Shown: piece by piece, positions 14,097-20,189 of the stretch
How positions within the stretch are numbered: the first letter of the stretch is position 1
Layout of the letters: each line of letters opens with the position of its first letter
From: a virus
IMG/VR virus record: IMGVR_UViG_3300037090_000092
Location: 1-20,630 of that record
Length of the DNA stretch: 20,630 bases
Strand: one strand, 5' to 3'
Translations under genes and position numbers: made by a program
Notes under the pieces: model-generated
What the model saw: only the letters and a program-made list of their open reading frames with translations
What the model was told of the DNA's origin: nothing
The model's database searches: none

Positions 14097-15566
14097 ATGT
14101 CAACAATTTCTTCACCCGCAGTATTAAGTAACACAATTAATACTGGTTATAGCACCGTATGGGCATCTCTGTATGATACAGACATGCTTGTACCGCAGAT
14201 TTGGGGCGAGATCGTAAAACTTTACGGCCCCGGTATTGGACTACTTGAGTTCCTCTATATGGCAGGTTCTATCGTTCCTATTGCAGGGCCGACAAAGAAA
14301 CTGTTTGAAGAACTTTCTCTCGTAAGACTTGTTACTACTGAAGGCGCATCTGGCGCAGTAGCCCCAGCAGCAGCATGGACTCTTCATCTTTCATTAGCAG
14401 ACTTTAGTGGAACAACTGACAACGCTTATCTTTCAGTGAAGGATATCATTGTAGTTCCCGCTAAATACGTTACCAAAAACAGCGTAAAAGTTACCAAACC
14501 TTCATTGTGGCAGGTAACGGCTATAGATACAACCGATACAACTGGTAAGAGCTATACTCTTTATGGTCTTGACGCTCTTGACCGTATTAATGTAACTATA
14601 CCAACAGGAACTAAACTGATGGTTACTGGTGGAGCTTATGCCAATGGTGTACAGGGTGGAAGCCCCAAATCGTCAGGATGGCAGACAAGGCTTTTTTATT
14701 GCTCAACAAGACGTCAGAACTGGGCTATAATGGGTAGCCAACAGTCTAATCAGAGATACTACGAAACTCTTAGAGGTGGGGGAACTGGTATTTTTACCAA
14801 GGCAACCATGGAATGCGACTTCTTACTGAGTAAGTATATTAATGATGACATTATGCTTGGTCAGCTTTTAACAGCCGCCACAGCCCTTAATCAGACTGAT
14901 AGGGACGGCAATAGTGTAAAACCTACTAATACTCTTGGTCTTATAGGACACCTTGTAGATGGTGGAATGAAACAGTACTACACCACTTCGTATCAGTACA
15001 GCGATTTTGACGATATCAAACCTCTCTTGCTCTCACAGGGTATCACTGGTAGAAACGTCAACTTCTTCATGGGTAGCGAACTCTACAAACAACTTGAGAA
15101 CTCCGGCTTAGACTTTAAAAAAGAATTTGCTGGCGGAACAACCTACGGAAACATAGGCGAGATTGACGCATCACTGAAGTTCATTCACAAGAACGGTGTG
15201 CAGACAACCTTCAAAGAGTTACCATCATTCAGTGACCCGACAGCTTATGGAGCAACAGCCTTCGATGATTACTTCACAGGCATGGGATTTATTTGTCCCG
15301 ATGTTGATGTAACCGTCAGAGGAAGCATGGAAGAACCCGCAGCCTTCAAGATGAAAAACCTTGCACTCGGATACAAAAACTACAACGGCGAAAATAGAAC
15401 TCGTATCAATAAAGTTCTTCCGGGTGTAGCAAACATAGGACAAGTTCCTAGTGACATTGCTGTTGACACCTACGACGATGTGCGCGGCGAGATGTTATCA
15501 GAATACGCATTGATAGTGTTGCACCGCAATCAGATGGTGCTCGTACAGTCTGACGCAATTCTATAG
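14097..15566 (+). CDS. major capsid protein
   Basis: The 489-residue product has the length, order and composition of the major capsid protein of large Bacteroidota podoviruses, lying directly after the scaffold. It is rich in Thr, Gly, Ala and aromatic residues. Segments include TVWASLYDTDMLVPQIWGEI at the N-terminal arm, LVTTEGASGAVAPAAAWTLHL, SVKDIIVVPAKYV, GLIGHLVDGGMKQYYT, and an end rich in strands (EYALIVLHRNQMVLVQSDAIL). These fit an HK97-fold capsid protein with A and P domains, though no signature motif proves it. It forms the icosahedral shell. The leader (TTTTAAAATAAA) is A/T-rich with no Shine-Dalgarno sequence. A terminator follows 21 bases after the TAG stop, so high-level transcripts end here. 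Confidence 0.87.
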   Translation: MSTISSPAVLSNTINTGYSTVWASLYDTDMLVPQIWGEIVKLYGPGIGLLEFLYMAGSIVPIAGPTKKLFEELSLVRLVTTEGASGAVAPAAAWTLHLSLADFSGTTDNAYLSVKDIIVVPAKYVTKNSVKVTKPSLWQVTAIDTTDTTGKSYTLYGLDALDRINVTIPTGTKLMVTGGAYANGVQGGSPKSSGWQTRLFYCSTRRQNWAIMGSQQSNQRYYETLRGGGTGIFTKATMECDFLLSKYINDDIMLGQLLTAATALNQTDRDGNSVKPTNTLGLIGHLVDGGMKQYYTTSYQYSDFDDIKPLLLSQGITGRNVNFFMGSELYKQLENSGLDFKKEFAGGTTYGNIGEIDASLKFIHKNGVQTTFKELPSFSDPTAYGATAFDDYFTGMGFICPDVDVTVRGSMEEPAAFKMKNLALGYKNYNGENRTRINKVLPGVANIGQVPSDIAVDTYDDVRGEMLSEYALIVLHRNQMVLVQSDAIL

Positions 15567-15586
15567 TCTTTAACTCATAAATTTTC

Positions 15587-15618
15587 AAAAGAGGGTGGAG
15601 AAATCTTCCCTCTTTTTT
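15587..15618 (+). terminator. rho-independent terminator after major capsid gene
   Basis: AAAAGAGGG (15587-15595) pairs with CCCTCTTTT (15608-15616), and the T-run continues to 15619. The T-run also supplies the -33 TTTG of the next promoter. Confidence 0.85.
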
Positions 15619-15647
15619 TGTTTTATCAAATAAAAGCATTATCTTTG
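15617..15647 (+). promoter_or_regulatory. Bacteroidota promoter with -33 and -7 boxes for HNH/Mom unit
   Basis: TTTG (15617-15620) and TATCTTTG (15640-15647) are 19 bases apart. Transcription should begin about 15654, giving a leader of about 87 bases before the HNH ATG. The leader holds ATGGG/CCCAT (15658-15676), and ACCAAC (15689-15694) can pair with either of two GTTGGT copies (15714-15719, 15732-15737). Confidence 0.75.
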
Positions 15648-15740
15648 TGTAGGATAGATGGGAATAAGCTCCCCATTGATACGGGTACACCAACGCCCTT
15701 CCCTTCTTTTAATGTTGGTAAAATTAAATTAGTTGGTTCA

Positions 15741-16481
15741 ATGGCACATAAAATTTGTACAAAATGTAAACAAGACAAAGAATTGTCTGAGTTTAATAAA
15801 TGTAGCAGGGTTAAAGATGGACACAAGGCTGAGTGTCGGGATTGTCAGAAAAAAGGGAAGAAGGTCTATGACGATAATCATCCTAATCACAATCACGATT
15901 ATTATACTGAAAATACTGAAAAAATATTAAAGCAAAATAAAGAATGGGCAATAAACCATAGAGAACAATCTAATCAGATTAAAAATAATTATGTAATAAG
16001 ACATCCCAAGGAAAGACTTGAACAAAGTAACCGCTATTACCATAACAATACAAATAGGGTTAAAATATATGTTAATAATAATAGAGAGGAAATTAATAAA
16101 AAGAGAAGGATATACATGCAAACTCATCCACAAGCAAGAATGGCGCACAATCTCAGATCAAGGCTTGGTGCTGTATTGTCCGGGAGAAGTAAAGGTGGGC
16201 GATTATATTCACTTGTAGGATGTGATATGGATTACTTTAAAAACTATATTGAAAAGTTTTGGACGGAAGGAATGTTTTGGAGTAATTACGGAAAAGATCA
16301 TGGTAGGTGGAGTCTGGATCATACCATTCCACTTGAATCATTTGATTTAACAAACGAAGAAGAGCAAAAGGAAGCGTTCCATTATACCAACATGAGACCG
16401 ATGTGGTATCCTGAGAACTCATCAAAAGGCAGTCTTCATAATGGGAAACGACACAACAAGAAGAATAAGTATGAGTATTAA
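15741..16481 (+). CDS. HNH endonuclease with N-terminal zinc finger
   Basis: The 246-residue product has a Cys4 zinc finger at the N-terminus (C6/C9 and C32/C35, KICTKCKQDKELSEFNK). A middle stretch (about 45-165) is rich in Asn, Tyr, His and Lys with repeated motifs. The C-terminal HNH domain is GCDMDYFKNYIEKFW, then WSNYG, then RWSLDH with D193/H194, then HYTNMRP with N217 and PEN with N226. This H-N-N layout matches phage HNH homing-type nucleases. Frames upstream to 15618 are open, but the promoter at 15640-15647 lies inside them, so the ATG at 15741 is chosen. It overlaps the next gene by 11 bases. It is probably a mobile insert after the capsid gene. Confidence 0.88.
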   Translation: MAHKICTKCKQDKELSEFNKCSRVKDGHKAECRDCQKKGKKVYDDNHPNHNHDYYTENTEKILKQNKEWAINHREQSNQIKNNYVIRHPKERLEQSNRYYHNNTNRVKIYVNNNREEINKKRRIYMQTHPQARMAHNLRSRLGAVLSGRSKGGRLYSLVGCDMDYFKNYIEKFWTEGMFWSNYGKDHGRWSLDHTIPLESFDLTNEEEQKEAFHYTNMRPMWYPENSSKGSLHNGKRHNKKNKYEY

Positions 16482-17154
16482 AGAACAATATTCCATAAAA
16501 CCTATTCCTTTTGATGACTGTAAGGAATGGCTGCTCTATAAACATTATGCCCACCGAATGTGTCCTATTTCTTTTTCCTTTGGTCTTTTTGATATTAATA
16601 ATATAATAATTGGTTGTTGTGTGTTTGGTGGTTCAGCCAACAGAAATAATGTAAGGATAGGCAATTTTGATGTATTAGAACTTAATAGGTTAGTCGTTAA
16701 TGAAGGACTTAAGAAAAACGTGTTATCTTTTTTTGTGTCGCAATGTTTACGACAACTACCAATCCCATTAATTATAATTTCTTATGCAGACCCCGGCAAG
16801 GGACATTACGGTTATATATATCAAGCCACAAACTGGTTATATTTTGGACAAGGGCAAAGGAAAGATGGTGGATGGGATTCAGGTGTAACTTCATTTATTA
16901 AAGACAATAAAGAGTATCATGGAAAAACAGTTTCTACTCTTATTGGTTCGGCATCAAAAGAGGAGGCAGAAAAATACGGATTTACTCGGTTATTTTCTAA
17001 ACCCAAACATAAATATATCTATTTATTAGGAACAAAACAAGATAAAAAACGTATGATGGCGGATATTCCTTATCATATTATGCCATATCCCAAAGGTGAC
17101 AATATAAGATATGACACTAACTTCAAACTAACTACCCAAGGAATGTTATTTTAA
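16471..17154 (+). CDS. Mom-like DNA-modification acyltransferase
   Basis: The 227-residue product resembles the Mom family, GNAT-fold proteins related to phage Mu Mom, which converts adenine to an acetamido/methylcarbamoyl form and blocks restriction. Visible hallmarks are KHYAHR (24-29), LELNRLVV (69-76), IISYADPGKGHYGYIYQATNW (102-122) and KHKYIYLLG. The ELxRL core and the SYAD-GHxGxIYQA segment are typical of the family. It starts 11 bases before the HNH stop at an ATG; a longer start at 16441 is possible. It is co-transcribed with the HNH nuclease. It probably protects phage DNA, but the exact base product is unproved. Confidence 0.78.
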   Translation: MSIKEQYSIKPIPFDDCKEWLLYKHYAHRMCPISFSFGLFDINNIIIGCCVFGGSANRNNVRIGNFDVLELNRLVVNEGLKKNVLSFFVSQCLRQLPIPLIIISYADPGKGHYGYIYQATNWLYFGQGQRKDGGWDSGVTSFIKDNKEYHGKTVSTLIGSASKEEAEKYGFTRLFSKPKHKYIYLLGTKQDKKRMMADIPYHIMPYPKGDNIRYDTNFKLTTQGMLF

Positions 17155-17161
17155 TTTTACC

Positions 17162-17169
17162 TATCTTTG
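17162..17169 (+). promoter_or_regulatory. Bacteroidota-type promoter for the 383-aa gene (TATCTTTG)
   Basis: TATCTTTG lies 7 bases after the Mom-like stop. The TTG at 17167 is inside the box, so the gene starts at the ATG at 17197. No terminator separates this from the Mom-like gene, and no -33 TTTG is seen. Confidence 0.7.
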
Positions 17170-17196
17170 CATCCGAAACAAGTAAAACAGAAACAG

Positions 17197-18348
17197 ATGA
17201 TCATTATTAACAATCAGCGTCTATTAAATATAGACAGGGCTTACGAAGACGAAAACGACCCTCTTCATGTTTATGCGAAGGAGTATAAGAATGGGCTCAA
17301 AGAACTTCGTAGAAAATACCCCGAAGGAACAATAACTTTTAAACCCACAAAAGAAGAACCCACCATTGATCGCTATGACGGCAAGGGAAACGAGTTTAGG
17401 GATGTGCCTGAAGACCCCAAACCAATTGCTATTCCACTAAGAGCAAACGTAGTAAACCCATCAAGAGGAACTGAATATTGGGGCGTATGTCAGGGTGCTC
17501 CTTATGAGGTTCGTAATAATGTTTGGGATATCGGAGATAAACTATCAAGTAAATCTAAGTTAGTTACAGGTAGTCTTATCGTAAACCTCAAGACAGAACC
17601 CGACCTTGCTTTCTTTATGTATTTCAAAAGTCCGCTTGTCACTGGAGGTCATTGGAAGATTGATGATCCTAAAGCTGATGTAAGGGCAAAAGGTGACGAA
17701 GAAAGGGCAGCTCTTTCTTTAAGAACGGCTATCTGGCAGACACTCGGAGACGAAGATACGCTTAAACTTGTAGCCTCCGCCTATGGTATAGACAATGTAG
17801 AAACAAAGGAAGCTGATGAAATAAGATTTGAGCTACGGGACACCCTCGATAGAAACAACAAACTCAAACTGTCAGACCCTACCTATAAGGGCACGGAAGA
17901 GTTCATGGAAGACTTAAAGATTACAGACTATATTCTCCTTTGTGCTTTTATTAAACATTTTCTTAACTTGAAGGCTATCACTTGGAGACCGGACGGTAGA
18001 TATAAGATCGGAGACAAAACTATTGCACAGGTTCCCGCAGACTGGGTAAAACGCAAGTTTGAATGGCTATGCAATTATTTTACATCACCTAATAACCTTG
18101 AAAAACTTCAGTCTTTGATGATTGATGTTGTCAATGAGGAATATCTTGACTCTATAAAAGAGGATAAAATCTTCCGTTGGATCGCTAAGGTAAAAGACAT
18201 TCAGGGTTTCTATAATAAAAAAACAGACGAGGTACGTGAGATGGTTTATGTGGACTTCGGCATACACGAGCCAATAGTCGAGGAATCCTTGACAGTTAAC
18301 ACAGAACCGCCCGCAAAAGTAAAAACAAATAAAACAAAGGGAACTTAA
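17197..18348 (+). CDS. 383-aa hypothetical protein, virion-associated candidate
   Basis: I do not recognise a function. The 383-residue protein has a charged, aromatic N-terminus (INNQRLLNIDRAYEDENDPL). A mixed central region (about 75-155) has YWGVCQGAPYEVRNNVWDIG and LVTGSLIVNLKTEPDLAFF. A helical stretch (about 170-310) has AIWQTLGDEDTLKLVASAYG and VPADWVKRKFEWLCNYF, and a Thr/Lys-rich tail follows. There is no catalytic motif, membrane segment or signal. Its place between the capsid and connector genes, with its own promoter and two following terminators, suggests a head protein or internal cargo. Starts upstream of the ATG at 17197 fall in the promoter. The leader shares GAAACAGA with the terminase and scaffold leaders. 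Confidence 0.72.
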   Translation: MIIINNQRLLNIDRAYEDENDPLHVYAKEYKNGLKELRRKYPEGTITFKPTKEEPTIDRYDGKGNEFRDVPEDPKPIAIPLRANVVNPSRGTEYWGVCQGAPYEVRNNVWDIGDKLSSKSKLVTGSLIVNLKTEPDLAFFMYFKSPLVTGGHWKIDDPKADVRAKGDEERAALSLRTAIWQTLGDEDTLKLVASAYGIDNVETKEADEIRFELRDTLDRNNKLKLSDPTYKGTEEFMEDLKITDYILLCAFIKHFLNLKAITWRPDGRYKIGDKTIAQVPADWVKRKFEWLCNYFTSPNNLEKLQSLMIDVVNEEYLDSIKEDKIFRWIAKVKDIQGFYNKKTDEVREMVYVDFGIHEPIVEESLTVNTEPPAKVKTNKTKGT

Positions 18349-18363
18349 AAATTCTGTTTCTGG

Positions 18364-18388
18364 TTTCCCTTCGGGGAAATTTCTTGTT
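18364..18388 (+). terminator. UUCG-loop hairpin after the 383-aa gene
   Basis: TTTCCC (18364-18369), TTCG loop (18370-18373) and GGGAAA (18374-18379) form a stable tetraloop hairpin, then a T-rich tract. It is the first of two terminators 25 bases apart. Confidence 0.75.
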
Positions 18389-18424
18389 CTTTGCCCCCTT
18401 ACGTGTATCGGGGCAAAGTTTTTA
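18389..18424 (+). terminator. second rho-independent terminator
   Basis: CTTTGCCCC (18389-18397) pairs with GGGGCAAAG (18410-18418), a 9-bp stem with a 12-base loop, followed by TTTTTA. With the previous hairpin it closes the unit firmly. Confidence 0.85.
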
Positions 18425-18432
18425 TAAAATAG

Positions 18433-18463
18433 TTGGTGGATTCAAATATTTGACTTATCTTTG
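18433..18463 (+). promoter_or_regulatory. Bacteroidota promoter for the 46-aa basic protein
   Basis: TATCTTTG at 18456-18463 has a TTG at 18433-18435, 20 bases before it. The message should start about 18470, leaving a leader of about 70 bases before the ATG at 18540. Confidence 0.72.
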
Positions 18464-18502
18464 TTGTCACTATTCGACAGATAAGTATTAATAATTAAAA
18501 AC

Positions 18503-18539
18503 GGAGGTCGCCATGAAGTAAAACCAATACTTCAGTTAA
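18503..18539 (+). promoter_or_regulatory. Shine-Dalgarno plus hairpin enclosing a two-codon mini-ORF
   Basis: GGAGG (18503-18507) is the strongest Shine-Dalgarno sequence in the window, but it stands 5 bases before ATG AAG TAA (18513-18521), a Met-Lys-stop mini-ORF. TGAAGTA (18514-18520) and TACTTCA (18528-18534) form a 7-bp hairpin around that mini-ORF. When folded, the hairpin would leave about 11 bases between GGAGG and the true ATG at 18540. The design suggests hairpin-bridged initiation or reinitiation control. Confidence 0.5.
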
Positions 18540-18680
18540 ATGGCAAAGAAAAAAGACGGTAAGGGCAAAGGGACAAAGAAATATGGTCGCAACAAACGCC
18601 CTGTAAATTCCGCAATGAGTTCTTACGTCAGAGGGAAAATAACCTTTGAGAGTTATCAAAAACAAAACAAGTCTACCTAG
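18540..18680 (+). CDS. small basic protein, 46 aa
   Basis: The 46-residue product is strongly basic: the first 20 residues hold ten Lys or Arg (KKKDGKGKGTKKYGRNKR). A short amphipathic segment follows (SYVRGKITFESYQKQNK). It is too short for many gene finders but has its own promoter, an unusual leader and a terminator 29 bases downstream, so I regard it as real. Very basic mini-proteins of this kind may bind DNA or RNA, or coat packaged DNA, or act as a host-takeover factor; none of these is shown. It stops at TAG, in the standard code, and there is no overlapping gene. Confidence 0.72.
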   Translation: MAKKKDGKGKGTKKYGRNKRPVNSAMSSYVRGKITFESYQKQNKST

Positions 18681-18709
18681 CCAATACCGCTTGTGTTAGT
18701 TGGCTCGTA

Positions 18710-18739
18710 AAAAGTCCTCGGTTTTGAACCGGGGCTTTT
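18710..18739 (+). terminator. rho-independent terminator after the basic mini-gene
   Basis: AAAAG-CCTCGGTT (18710-18723, one base bulged) pairs with AACCGGGG-CTTTT (18727-18739), with one G-U pair. An outer AGCCAA/TTGGCT pairing (18679-18704 region) precedes it. Confidence 0.78.
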
Positions 18740-18767
18740 GCATTTCAAGACATTCCTAAAATCTGAC

Positions 18768-18775
18768 TATCTTTG
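18768..18775 (+). promoter_or_regulatory. Bacteroidota-type promoter for the connector operon (TATCTTTG)
   Basis: TATCTTTG lies 18 bases before the ATG at 18794. A weak TTTC at about 18743-18746 is at -33 distance. It starts the connector unit and follows the terminator by 29 bases. Confidence 0.7.
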
Positions 18776-18793
18776 TGAAAATAATCATAGAGC

Positions 18794-19540
18794 ATGATTT
18801 ATACTTCACAAATCTACGATACCTTATTAACGGCAATCCGTAAGGATAAAAGGGGTTTATCCTTTTCGCCTGATGACTTTAACAACATTATAGTACAGGT
18901 AAATCAACGCATTTTCAGACTCAATTATGCGGGATTTGAAAGTTCCAAGTTGTCAATGGACGAGATGGATAGTTTTAAAAAAGTTAATGTTCCGATTAAT
19001 CTTGATACCAATGGCATAGGAATATTACCATCTGATTACTATCACTTAGTCGGCGATCCTTATTATATGCACCCCACATTCGGCAGACGTAGAGTAGACT
19101 TAATCACGTCACTTGAACACGGGCAGAGAGAAATGGACTATCTTACTAAGGCATCTATTACTTATCCTACTACTTTTATGGCTTATGGTGCAACAAGTGA
19201 AGACATGTCGTTATATGTTACCCCAACAACCTGTACCCCCATTTACATAGATTATCTCAGAAAGGTAACTACACCATTTTTGGATTATTATGTTGATACA
19301 AATCTTAATATTATTTATATGGCAGAAGGCGCAACGGTAGCGATACCACTTGGTAGTACATCGAGGAGTGGCGTGTCAGGAATGGCAAATGTCGTTTCAC
19401 TGACCAAAAACTTTGAGTGGCACGAACATGATATTCCTCAAATAATTAACCTATTACTTGGTACTGTGGGAATAGCGTTGCCGGACGAAGGACTTGTGCA
19501 AATTGCAGAGGCAGACGAACCGAAGATAGAACGTGGCTAA
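18794..19540 (+). CDS. head-tail connector-like structural protein 1
   Basis: The 248-residue product has a helical N-terminus (about 1-55, IYDTLLTAIRKDKRGLSFSPDDF). Strands and loops follow with ILPSDYYHLVGDPYY, PIYIDYLRKVTTPFLDYY and IIYMAEGATVAIPLG. A C-terminal helical end, FEWHEHDIPQIINLLLGTVGIALPDEGLVQIAEADEP, matches a pattern I associate with neck/ring proteins of Bacteroidota podoviruses, which sit below the portal. I cannot name it more precisely. It opens a new promoter-driven unit of three genes, with the second starting 2 bases after its stop. The position after capsid genes supports a connector or tail-neck role. Confidence 0.62.
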   Translation: MIYTSQIYDTLLTAIRKDKRGLSFSPDDFNNIIVQVNQRIFRLNYAGFESSKLSMDEMDSFKKVNVPINLDTNGIGILPSDYYHLVGDPYYMHPTFGRRRVDLITSLEHGQREMDYLTKASITYPTTFMAYGATSEDMSLYVTPTTCTPIYIDYLRKVTTPFLDYYVDTNLNIIYMAEGATVAIPLGSTSRSGVSGMANVVSLTKNFEWHEHDIPQIINLLLGTVGIALPDEGLVQIAEADEPKIERG

Positions 19541-19542
19541 AT

Positions 19543-20187
19543 ATGATAAAACAGGAAATAAGATCGCTCGTAAGGAATTCACTCCCCAAAATTGACAAAA
19601 CAAATAGATTTGCAGATCGTTACATAGATGCTGTTATAGAGAAGGCTCTTGCCTCACTTTATCATGATGTCTTTTTAACTAATCCATTAAGTCTTCAGAA
19701 TTATACAAAAGTTTATTATACTATAGGATTTGATTATAATACAACAGGAGTTACTTACTGCACACTTCCTGAGAGTATAATCCCCCTTGAGCGGAAAGGG
19801 TCAGGTGTCATTAGGGTTTCAGCGCCAGCACAAGGTCAACTTATATTCTTTCCTACAGATTTTAGGGAGATGGATTTAATTGCTAATGGTAGTTTTTTTA
19901 ATTCAGTCAACACTAAGGTAGGCTACGCAGTTAATCAAACACGTATGGAGTTATATAATTTATCTATGTCCATAAAAGGTCTTAGATTGGATTTACTCAT
20001 TCCATTTAGCAAATATGCAGAGGATGAAGAGGTAAAAATTCCAGAGATAACGGATGTAATAGGAACAAACTATCGGCAGGTAGCACAAACTTTTATGGAT
20101 AGGGTAATGGCGATTTTGGGTGTTGTGGCTCCCGTGGACACAAAGGATGACAACGCTAGTGTAATGACTAACGCTAAAGACAATTAA
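19543..20187 (+). CDS. connector/ring-type structural protein 2
   Basis: The 214-residue product has a helical start (IKQEIRSLVRNSLPKIDKTN, then YIDAVIEKALASLYHDVF). Beta segments follow: YYTIGFDYNTTGVTYCTLPESI, GVIRVSAPAQGQLIFFPTDF, TKVGYAVNQTRMELYNLS and LRLDLLIPFSKYAEDEEVKIPEI. It ends in another helix (YRQVAQTFMDRVMAILGVV) and a polar tail. Helix, jelly-like strands, then helix is the scheme of small head-completion or neck proteins, and the layout resembles the preceding gene. No enzyme motif. It is 2 bases after the previous gene and 2 bases before the next, so all three are one operon. The call is by context and layout; the exact ring is unknown. Confidence 0.58.
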   Translation: MIKQEIRSLVRNSLPKIDKTNRFADRYIDAVIEKALASLYHDVFLTNPLSLQNYTKVYYTIGFDYNTTGVTYCTLPESIIPLERKGSGVIRVSAPAQGQLIFFPTDFREMDLIANGSFFNSVNTKVGYAVNQTRMELYNLSMSIKGLRLDLLIPFSKYAEDEEVKIPEITDVIGTNYRQVAQTFMDRVMAILGVVAPVDTKDDNASVMTNAKDN

Positions 20188-20189
20188 TT

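Noticed and set aside
15648-15740. tRNA or group I intron piece before the HNH gene
   Set aside because: No cloverleaf, and no intron core pairing can be traced. The capsid frame before it is intact and ends normally.
18513-18680. Stop-codon read-through or recoding joining ATG 18513 to the basic protein
   Set aside because: The frame holds two TAA stops (18519-18521, 18537-18539), and TAA, TAG and TGA all end clear genes elsewhere in the window. Standard code is enough.
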